A DNA stretch of 7,568 nt, from the NCBI GenBank assembly GCA_019347795.1, contig JAHWKS010000237.1:1-7568 (forward strand), read 5' to 3'. The translations under genes and the position numbers were made by a program. Below the pieces are notes generated by a model. The model was not told the origin of the DNA, searched no databases, and saw only the letters and a program-made list of their open reading frames with translations. The stretch comes from Planctomycetota bacterium. GTDB lineage: Bacteria; Planctomycetota; Planctomycetia; Pirellulales; Pirellulaceae. This document shows positions 1-5,183 of the stretch, one piece after another (position 1 is the stretch's first letter; each line of letters starts with the position of its first letter).

Positions 1-97
1 CTGGTTCGAGCAGTTCTACTCCGTCGGCTTCCGCAATTATCCCGTGTCGGAAACCTACCTGCACGAAAGCGAGCAGGTCGCGTGCGGGACGAAGTAA
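1..97 (+). CDS. 3' end of an unrecognised protein (partial, 31 residues visible)
   Basis: The frame starting at base 2 is open from the window edge and ends at the TAA at 95-97. It gives a C-terminal fragment of 31 residues that begins WFEQFYSVGF and ends EQVACGTK. The fragment is rich in aromatic and polar residues, with one Cys close to the end, and reads like ordinary protein rather than a GC-rich shadow frame. It is too short for me to assign a family. The gene runs toward the convergent lipoprotein gene, whose stop lies 39 bp away. That 39-bp gap has only a weak, imperfect inverted repeat (CGGGC at about 117-121 with GCCCG at about 131-135) that might help end transcription. Confidence 0.55.
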   Translation, partial: WFEQFYSVGFRNYPVSETYLHESEQVACGTK

Positions 98-136
98 GCG
101 CTAAGGGCAACCACGGGCTGGCGAGCAGGCCCGCAG

Positions 137-748
137 TTAACGCAGCGGCGGCTGGGCGTCGAAGATGGGAACGTTCGCAGTCGGCGCGGGCGCACTCGGC
201 GTGGTCGGCGAGAACGCTGCGGTCGCGTCGGCTGCATACTCCGGCGGCGGCGTAGCGGTTGCGGGGGGCGCATCGGTGGGCGGAGGTCCGGCGCCGGCCA
301 ACTGCACGTGTCCGCTGAGGATGCGGCCTCGGAAGGCTTCGCCCCCTTCGAACACCTGCACGCCGCCGACGCGGCCATGAACGTCGTAGAGGACTTCCAG
401 CTTGACGTCAGTCCCGCTGTACCAGCTCTCCAAGGGGATGCCGGCGATCTCCCACACGCCCGCCGTCATGACCGTTCCCGTGGCGTGGCCCAAGGCCCGC
501 GCGGTGCGATTGACGCGCGTGTAGCCTTGCCGGAAGGCGAAGACATCGACGCCGCCCTCGGCGCTGGGATAGCTCGTCACCGGCGGCCCCAATTCCGCGA
601 CGACGCGCCCCCGCGGCGTTCCGGGCTGCAGGACCGAAAGGTCCCGGGCGCCCGGCTGGTGCATGGCCATCGTGGCGGCGCACCCGGAGAACGCGAACGA
701 AAGCCACGCCAGCCCCCAAACTGTCCCCACTCGCCAAACTGCCGCCAT
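137..748 (-). CDS. Conserved outer-membrane-type lipoprotein with Pro/Ala-rich tail
   Basis: The protein has 203 residues from the ATG at 748. A GTG seven codons upstream would give 210, but only the ATG has a well-placed GGAGG. Residues 1-22 form a lipoprotein signal peptide with a hydrophobic stretch and the lipobox FSG before Cys23, the expected lipidation site. After it, residues 36-55 (DLSVLQPGTPRGRVVAELG) resemble the 'launch' segment of SmpA/BamE-like small lipoproteins, where a phrase like 'L..G.....V...LG.P' opens a small alpha/beta fold. Residues 66-135 include DVFAFRQGY, a Gly/Ala-rich segment (TARALGHATGTVMTAGVWE) and a beta-rich VLYDVHGRVGGVQVF. From about residue 152 the sequence turns into a low-complexity Pro/Ala/Thr tail, probably disordered. 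The role is not known. Membership of a conserved bacterial lipoprotein family is inferred from pattern memory; membrane anchoring is well supported. No partner gene is co-directional and adjacent except the broken protease gene upstream. Confidence 0.8.
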   Translation of the reverse strand: MAAVWRVGTVWGLAWLSFAFSGCAATMAMHQPGARDLSVLQPGTPRGRVVAELGPPVTSYPSAEGGVDVFAFRQGYTRVNRTARALGHATGTVMTAGVWEIAGIPLESWYSGTDVKLEVLYDVHGRVGGVQVFEGGEAFRGRILSGHVQLAGAGPPPTDAPPATATPPPEYAADATAAFSPTTPSAPAPTANVPIFDAQPPLR

Positions 749-755
749 CGCCGAA

Positions 756-760
756 CCTCC
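756..760 (-). promoter_or_regulatory. Ribosome binding site deciding the lipoprotein start
   Basis: On the minus strand this reads GGAGG, seven bases before the ATG at 748. The alternative GTG at 769 lies upstream of this site, so the ATG start (203 residues) is favoured. Confidence 0.7.
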
Positions 761-850
761 GCAATTCACTCAACCGTTAGCACCCGCCACATGCATTCGC
801 GACGAGAACTTGTAATCGAATCGGCCGGTGACCGGAAGAGGAATCAACTC

Positions 851-879
851 GATTGCGGGTCCGTCATGGACTGACAATC
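851..879 (-). terminator. Possible hairpin over the stop of the broken protease gene
   Basis: GATTG (851-855) pairs with CAATC (875-879). Inside it GTCC (859-862) pairs with GGAC (868-871) around a five-base loop, with a three-base internal loop between the two stems. The structure overlaps the TGA at 864-866. There is no T tract, so it is only a candidate terminator or RNA-end structure. Confidence 0.25.
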
Positions 880-1583
880 ACTTCGCCGGCGGGGCCTCGG
901 AACAGCATCTCCAAGCGATTCAAGACGTCTCGGCCGAGAATGCGCTCGTTGCCAACGAAATCCGCCTGTAATCGGCATAAACGCTCTTGCCCGTCCAGGA
1001 AGACCCAGGCCTGAAAGTGAAGCGTTGCCGTGGCGCCGCCTGCGATGCCCGCCATCAAACCTGGCTTGAGTTAGACCGGCCTGAGTTAAGGTTTGGGCGG
1101 CGTGGCGCCGCCTGCGATGCCCGCCATCAAACCTGGCCGTCCACGGGCAGCGGTGAGTTGAACGGCCTGACAATCCGCCCAAGGGAGCGCGCTGGCGTCG
1201 GCTCCTGTGTCGGCGATTACCCGATCCAGCGTCACTCCCGGCGAGCCGCTGACCGAGCGGAATTCAAGCTTGAGGATCGGCAGCGCTTCGCCAGGGTACG
1301 AGGCATCGTAAGGGAACGTCACGCGGCGCATTCGCGTGGGTTCGTCTTCGCGCCCCACGCAGGTGAAAAACGGATGGCGTCCACTCGACTCGGCCTCGTG
1401 GAACACGACAACGGGGCTGGCGCCAGACGCGATGACGCGGCCGTCTGCAAAACCGACCCACTGACCCTCATATCGCTCGAGAAGCTGTTCGCGGACCGTC
1501 CAATAGTCCGCTTCGTTCTTTCGCCAATGCGGACTGATTTGGTTGGCAATCTGCGACGGGAGTTGATCAGCAAGACTCTTCAT
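864..1583 (-). pseudogene. DUF5678 / retropepsin-like aspartyl protease gene, disrupted by an internal duplication
   Basis: One reading frame runs from the ATG at 1583 to the TGA at 864 but has two in-frame TAA codons, at 1086-1088 and 1071-1073. The first part (165 codons) has a DUF5678-like N-terminal segment at about residues 26-62 (ERYEGQWVGFADGRVIASG). The aspartyl-protease core follows, with the catalytic motif DTGA at residues 125-128. The frame then reads through GLMAGIAGGAT (likely flap region) into PPKP-stop. The same phrase GLMAGIAGGAT reappears after the stops and leads into the expected C-terminal half (ATLHFQAWVFLDGQE, FVGNERILGRDVLNRLE), which contains the ILGRD motif typical of retropepsin-like folds. 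Removing the extra 72 bases restores one 215-residue protein. The gene is therefore most likely inactive: the 165-residue product keeps the catalytic Asp but loses the C-terminal half of the fold. No strong SD precedes the ATG. Such proteins are common, of unknown substrate, in planctomycetes (from memory). A sequencing artefact at the repeat remains possible. Confidence 0.75.
1029..1137. repeat. Partial tandem duplication (37-bp perfect repeats, 72-bp period)
   Basis: Bases 1029-1065 and 1101-1137 are identical over 37 bp and are offset by exactly 72 bp (24 codons). The 35 bp between them (1066-1100) carry both in-frame TAA stops on the minus strand. Part of the spacer, TGAGTTAGACCGGCCTGA at 1067-1084, is itself an imperfect copy of TGAGTTGAACGGCCTGA at 1154-1170 in the intact coding sequence. 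The layout therefore looks like a degenerate A-B / A-B tandem copy. With two copies only, inside a coding region, this is not a CRISPR array. Confidence 0.85.
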
Positions 1584-2008
1584 CAGACGGCCTGAGTGGA
1601 GGGATTTCCCGACCCCATTCTACCGGCGCATCCGCCCATAAGATAGCCAAACGTTGGCTCGTCTGCGGCTCCCAACGTCGCTATGCGATCAACCGCCGCG
1701 CGCTCCAGCAGCGGTTACCGGCGGATTACGTCGCTCTGCAGTTACTCGATCACTTCGCGAACCCGTACCGGCCGACTTCGAGTTTATCCACCCCAAAGGG
1801 GCCGATTTGAGCATCCCGGAACCAAGTCGTCGGACGGCGAGGCTCCCGATTACGAGCGCTCCGACCGCCAGTGCGCCGACGCCCCTGTGCGTCTCTCATG
1901 CGGGTAGGCGTATCGGCCGGATGGCGGCCTCCCGGCCGACAGGCCGCAGATTTGCGGCCTGTAGCGGAGGCAGACAATTAGGGGAAAGCGGGGGGCGCGG
2001 GATTACTG
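1584..2008. other. 425-bp intergenic region between sodC and the broken protease gene
   Basis: I see no convincing intact gene here. It should hold the 5' leader and promoter of the protease gene (reading left from 1583) and the 3' end of the sodC transcript (reading left from 2009). Visible structure: a 7-bp inverted repeat ACGTTGG (1651-1657) / CCAACGT (1672-1678), and two abutting hairpins at 1913-1962. A + strand frame at about 1622-1810 has a protein-like stretch (YAINRRALQQRLPADYVALQ) with GC-rich third positions but no usable start codon. It could be a gene remnant or chance. Confidence 0.5.
1913..1962 (-). terminator. Twin hairpins downstream of sodC, likely transcript end
   Basis: TCGGCCGG (1913-1920) pairs perfectly with CCGGCCGA (1932-1939) around an 11-base loop. 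Directly abutting it, ACAGGCCGCA (1939-1948) pairs perfectly with TGCGGCCTGT (1953-1962), a 10-bp stem with a four-base loop. They lie 47-96 bp beyond the sodC stop. No T tract follows on either strand, so a classic intrinsic terminator is not shown. A role in ending or protecting the sodC mRNA is inferred from position and stem strength. Confidence 0.45.
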
Positions 2009-2599
2009 CTACCGCGCCGTCTGGCGTTTCTCGGGGGGTTGGGCGATGCCGATCACGCCCAGGGCGACGCGGGGGCCGGCGTCGCCGGAGGGCTGACTTT
2101 GGAGATCGTCGGCTTCGCCATGCACCACCAGGCCGCGGCCGACCACGTAGTGCAGCTTGAGCCACGGCACCTCGATGTTGAACTCGGCCACGCCTTGCTC
2201 ATTGGCTTCGATGTTCCCCAGGTCGCCGGCGTGGTGCTCGGGGTCGCCGGGGGCGCCGTGCTTGTGGCCGCGAGGGTCGAAGTGGCCCCCCGCCGATTCG
2301 CCTTCGGGATCGCGGATGTCGCCGAACTCGTGGATGTGGAAGCCGTGCTTCCCGGGCGACAAACCGGCCACGCGCCCTCGCAGGTGTAAGGCATCGCCCC
2401 GTTGCTCGAGGAGAACGATGCCGCGGGCGTCGCTGCCCCGCGTGGGGCGCAAGACCGCCACGCCGTGCTTCGGCAGTTTCACCTCCTCCTTAAGCTTCGT
2501 CTCCGCCCCCTTGCGCTGCGGGGCCTCCCGCTCTTGGGCCAGGGCCATTCCGGCAAGACTGCAAACGGCGAGGGCGACAAATAACGGCGACTTCTTCAT
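2009..2599 (-). CDS. sodC: Secreted Cu/Zn superoxide dismutase (lacks the canonical disulfide cysteines)
   Basis: The product converts superoxide to peroxide and oxygen outside the cytoplasm. It has 196 residues from the ATG at 2599. The open frame extends a further 110 codons upstream, but only this ATG has an SD and a signal peptide (residues 1-21, cleavage after ALA before QE). By comparison with human SOD1, the copper ligands are His88 and His90 in GFHIHEFGD, the bridging His106 in GGHFDP, and His160 in VVHGEADDL. The zinc ligands are His106, His114 (HKHG), His123 and Asp126 (HHAGDLGN). The active-site Arg corresponds to Arg177 in GPRVALGVIG. The two cysteines of the family disulfide are missing: positions equivalent to Cys57 and Cys146 are Glu101 and Leu180, and the mature chain has no Cys at all. 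The charged segment between residues 22 and 44 is a likely flexible linker. The unrecognised secreted-protein gene ends 124 bp upstream on the same strand, so co-transcription or a separate promoter are both possible. Confidence 0.93.
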   Translation of the reverse strand: MKKSPLFVALAVCSLAGMALAQEREAPQRKGAETKLKEEVKLPKHGVAVLRPTRGSDARGIVLLEQRGDALHLRGRVAGLSPGKHGFHIHEFGDIRDPEGESAGGHFDPRGHKHGAPGDPEHHAGDLGNIEANEQGVAEFNIEVPWLKLHYVVGRGLVVHGEADDLQSQPSGDAGPRVALGVIGIAQPPEKRQTAR

Positions 2600-2605
2600 G
2601 GCTCG

Positions 2606-2611
2606 CTCCTT
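2606..2611 (-). promoter_or_regulatory. Ribosome binding site of sodC
   Basis: The minus strand reads AAGGAG, with six bases before the ATG at 2599. This fixes the sodC start within a much longer open frame. Confidence 0.8.
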
Positions 2612-2646
2612 AAGCGAAAAACGTCGGCGCCGGCCCGCGAGACGCA

Positions 2647-2676
2647 GCACGATCGCACAAGGCTCAATTGTCGTGC
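2647..2676. promoter_or_regulatory. Inverted repeat upstream of sodC, possible operator
   Basis: GCACGA (2647-2652) and TCGTGC (2671-2676) are perfect 6-bp arms around an 18-base interval, in the 124-bp gap between the 470-residue gene and sodC. The interval contains a further small CAA/TTG pairing. It could be a regulator site or an RNA hairpin. I do not recognise a known operator and see no good -35/-10 pair beside it. Confidence 0.2.
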
Positions 2677-2723
2677 AACGTCCATGCCACCCGTCGCCGT
2701 TTTCTTCGGCCGAGCTCCAGCGG

Positions 2724-4136
2724 TTAGTCCTGCGGGTCGTAATATCGCAGGCGATAGGCGTCGGCGAAGCGTTGGAGCCCTTCGTCGGGGGCTTGGGCGA
2801 GGGTGTCGAGGATGAGGGCGTTGCGGAAGCGGCCGAGTGCGAGGTAGTCGCGGTACTCCGGCGGCGGCGTGACGCCCAGGTCGGCAAAGCGGGTGCGGCC
2901 CTCCCAGAGTTGCCGAAGGGGGTCGCCATGGTCCGAGGCGGCCTTCATCGCATGCTCGTACCAGTCCAGTGACGTGAGCGGCGCGTGCGAGATGCGCTCG
3001 AGCAGCCGGCGATGCTGGGGCGTGACCAGCTCGATCCGGCCCACCATCGTTCGCACGACCTCGGCCTCGTGCGACAACTCCAGCGGGAGCACTGCGTCGG
3101 TCCATGCTCGCGGGAGAAGGAAAAACAACCGCACCCCGGGGCTTTTGAAGTAGCCCAGTTCCCACGTTTCCAGCATCGCTTCCGCCTCGTCGGCGAAGAG
3201 GCCGTCGGCGATGAGGGCCGCCTTCATCGACTTCCGCAAGTGGGCAAGATTCCGGGGCGAATAGGCCTCGGTCGAAAACGCAGTTGGGAAGCGGGCGACC
3301 GTGCGTCCGGCGTCGCCGGTCAGCCGCACGCTGCTCACTTCGCGAAAGGCGACCGCGCCGTCCGGGCGGATGTCGGCCAGCCAGAGCGTCGTCACGGCGG
3401 GCCGGCCGGCGCTGCCGCCGATGATCTCCGGCGCAAACTGCTCATTCACCACGAGTTTCCCTTCCGCTTCGTCGCGATAGACGCGGAGCGGCGTCTCGAG
3501 TCGGCCGACGCCGCGATAGAAAAGATAGCTTTCGGCTTCGCCTTGCGGCGTACTGACCGCAGCGGCCTTCACCTGTCGCGGCGCCTGCCAGACGTGATAG
3601 TCCGTGGCCGGTCCGGCGGCGTCTACGCCGACCTGCAGCCCGCGCCATCGGAGCGAACCGGTCGTGTCGGCGGAGAGTTCGCCGAAGCGACTGTGGTCGT
3701 CCTGGAGTCCCGGGGCGACGGCGTCTGCATCGGGATAGTACTCGGACAGCCAGCCGCCGCGGAACTCGACGCCCACGTCCACCGTCATCGGCGTCTCTTG
3801 CCCTTCCGCCGGATAAAAGTAGATCACCGGCGTCTCCAGCCGCATCGTGACGTGCGGATGGAGCATCGGAATGCCCTTGTAGTACACCAGCGGCAAATCG
3901 CTCGGGGGGAAGATGAGGAAATCCGCCAGCCGATGCACGAATCGCGGCAAAGGCTCGTCATCGGTGTTCACCCCAGAGATCGCCCGCCCCGTCTCATCCT
4001 GGAGGCAGGTGAACGTGCCCCATTCGTGAACCGTCAGCGGCTCGGCGGCGCCCGCCGCGCCGGGAGCGCAGAGCGAACTTAGCGCCGCGAAGATGACCAG
4101 CACGGCTGTCAGCGGGAAAAACGGCGAGATATTCAT
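2724..4136 (-). CDS. Unrecognised secreted protein, 470 residues
   Basis: I do not recognise a characterised family. From the ATG at 4136 the product has a clear Sec signal peptide: a hydrophobic core at about residues 9-23, then APGAAGAAEP with cleavage around residue 30-31. The mature protein opens with LTVHEWGTFTCLQDETG, followed by INTDDEP-like GVNTDDEPLPRFVH and, near residue 100, RLETPVIYFYP. The first half is rich in aromatic residues and short beta-like segments. The last 170 residues are charged and look largely helical. One Cys remains in the early mature region (Cys44). The protein resembles uncharacterised secreted proteins I associate with planctomycetes (from memory, not a search). 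The frame is open further upstream to 4280, but only the chosen ATG has an SD and signal peptide. It lies head-to-head with the LysR-type gene and 124 bp upstream of sodC, which suggests an envelope role under that regulator. No catalytic motif is evident. Confidence 0.85.
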   Translation of the reverse strand: MNISPFFPLTAVLVIFAALSSLCAPGAAGAAEPLTVHEWGTFTCLQDETGRAISGVNTDDEPLPRFVHRLADFLIFPPSDLPLVYYKGIPMLHPHVTMRLETPVIYFYPAEGQETPMTVDVGVEFRGGWLSEYYPDADAVAPGLQDDHSRFGELSADTTGSLRWRGLQVGVDAAGPATDYHVWQAPRQVKAAAVSTPQGEAESYLFYRGVGRLETPLRVYRDEAEGKLVVNEQFAPEIIGGSAGRPAVTTLWLADIRPDGAVAFREVSSVRLTGDAGRTVARFPTAFSTEAYSPRNLAHLRKSMKAALIADGLFADEAEAMLETWELGYFKSPGVRLFFLLPRAWTDAVLPLELSHEAEVVRTMVGRIELVTPQHRRLLERISHAPLTSLDWYEHAMKAASDHGDPLRQLWEGRTRFADLGVTPPPEYRDYLALGRFRNALILDTLAQAPDEGLQRFADAYRLRYYDPQD

Positions 4137-4143
4137 GTCGGTG

Positions 4144-4148
4144 CTCCT
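4144..4148 (-). promoter_or_regulatory. Ribosome binding site of the secreted 470-residue protein
   Basis: The minus strand reads AGGAG, seven bases before the ATG at 4136. It favours this start, which also places a signal peptide at the N-terminus, over upstream in-frame codons. Confidence 0.75.
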
Positions 4149-4213
4149 GTGCGGGGAAGTGAGAGGGGGAAACCGCTCTCGATAGCCTAGCAACCGAGGC
4201 GTCGCTCCAAATA

Positions 4214-4253
4214 GTTGTTTATCCTTTCTTAAATAACGATAATTGTTGTTTAT
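4214..4253. promoter_or_regulatory. Divergent promoter/operator region for the LysR-type regulator
   Basis: The 4205-4251 stretch is strikingly AT-rich against its surroundings. GTTGTTTAT occurs twice in the same direction, at 4214-4222 and 4245-4253, 31 bp apart (about three helical turns). Bases 4231-4251 form a 21-bp pseudo-palindrome: AAATAAC on the left mirrors GTTGTTT on the right, and 16 of 20 non-central positions are symmetric. LysR-type regulators usually bind such interrupted dyads between their own gene and a divergent target and repress themselves. The dyad ends where the regulator's start codon begins. The direct evidence is only the sequence symmetry. Confidence 0.45.
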
Positions 4254-5166
4254 GCAGATGCCCCTCCCGTCGCTTTCCACCGATCAGGTAGCTGCCTTCG
4301 TCGAGCTGGCTCGGCAAGGAAGCCTGCGGAGCGCGGCGGAGGCGCTGTTCATCACCGAGCAAGGGGTGCGAAATCGGCTGGTCGCTTTAGAGCAGCGGCT
4401 CGGCGCGGAGTTGTACTTCAAGAGCCGCGGGCCGCGGACGCGGTCGCCATTGACGGCGGCCGGCCGGCGATTTCTGCCGCACGCAACGGCGTTTCTCGAG
4501 CAGGCCCGCGAGCTGACCGAGATCTTCGCCGCCGAAGAGGGCCGGCGGGTGATCCACGTCGCCGCGACGCAGTACCTGATCCTCTACGTGCTGATCGAGG
4601 CGGTGCGGAGCTTCCACAACGCCTTCCCGCACATTCAGGTGCGGTTGAGCAACCGCATCGAGCAGGAGATCGAAGCCGAATTGCTCAGCGAGTCCGACGT
4701 AGAAGTCGGCGTGGCCGCCCCCTACGAGGCCTCGCCGAACCTCGAATACACGCACCTGTTCTCCATGAATTGGAGCGTGATCACGCCTCCGCGACATCCG
4801 CTGCAAACCAGGGGCAAGCTACGGCTGAAAGACCTCGCCGGTCAGCCGCTGATCCTGCTGGAGCGCGGCTCCACCGGACGCAGGCACGTCATCGACGCCT
4901 TCCACGGCCGGGGGCTTTCGCCGCGGGTGGAGATGGAGACGACCAACACGGAGATCATCGTGCGGATGGTCGAGGCGGGCCTGGGTGTCTCGATCGTCCC
5001 GCTCATGGCCGACGGCTCGGTTACCCGCGGCCGCAAGGTCGCGGTGCGCTCGCTGGGGCGGCGGATCGAGCCGATTCACTCGGGCATCCTCACCCGCCGC
5101 GGCGAACCCCTCTCCGCCGCCGCCGCCGAGTTCGTGCGCTTCGTCCAACGCCGCACGAAGAAGTAG
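4252..5166 (+). CDS. LysR-type transcriptional regulator
   Basis: The product is a 304-residue DNA-binding regulator of typical LysR length. The winged helix-turn-helix lies at about residues 8-68. It shows the family pattern FVELARQGSLRSAAEALFIT, then VRNRLVALEQRLGAELYFKSR and the wing LTAAGRRFLP. A linker helix follows (about 78-92). The periplasmic-binding-like effector domain spans about 93-300, including VIHVAATQYLILYVLIEAV, the mid-domain SVITPPRHPL and the second-lobe EAGLGVSIVPLMA. The effector domain reminds me of the CysB/Cbl branch in its 'W.VITP.HPL' phrase, but that is weak. There is no Cys in the protein, so an OxyR-type thiol switch is excluded. I chose the ATG at 4252. A TTG at 4243 and an ATG at 4258 are alternatives, and none has a visible SD, so translation may start with little or no leader. 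It is divergent from the secreted 470-residue gene, its likely target, and convergent with the protease gene 17 bp beyond its stop. Confidence 0.92.
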   Translation: MQMPLPSLSTDQVAAFVELARQGSLRSAAEALFITEQGVRNRLVALEQRLGAELYFKSRGPRTRSPLTAAGRRFLPHATAFLEQARELTEIFAAEEGRRVIHVAATQYLILYVLIEAVRSFHNAFPHIQVRLSNRIEQEIEAELLSESDVEVGVAAPYEASPNLEYTHLFSMNWSVITPPRHPLQTRGKLRLKDLAGQPLILLERGSTGRRHVIDAFHGRGLSPRVEMETTNTEIIVRMVEAGLGVSIVPLMADGSVTRGRKVAVRSLGRRIEPIHSGILTRRGEPLSAAAAEFVRFVQRRTKK

Positions 5167-5183
5167 ACGGACTGCCGGGGCGC

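Noticed and set aside
1029..1137. CRISPR-like geometry: 37-bp repeats with a 35-bp spacer
   Set aside because: Only two copies, inside the coding sequence of a protease gene and encoding its conserved flap phrase; the spacer resembles neighbouring coding sequence; no cas genes in view.
2600..2929. Extending sodC upstream to a 306-residue product
   Set aside because: The extra 110 codons overlap the end of the 470-residue gene in another frame. The internal ATG has AAGGAG and a signal peptide.
2985..4082. A 365-codon + strand frame opposite the secreted 470-residue gene
   Set aside because: Composition is Arg/His-rich with no motif. The minus-strand gene has an SD, a signal peptide and protein-like patterns.
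4252..5166. OxyR identity for the LysR-type regulator because of sodC nearby
   Set aside because: The protein contains no cysteine, so the OxyR thiol switch is absent.
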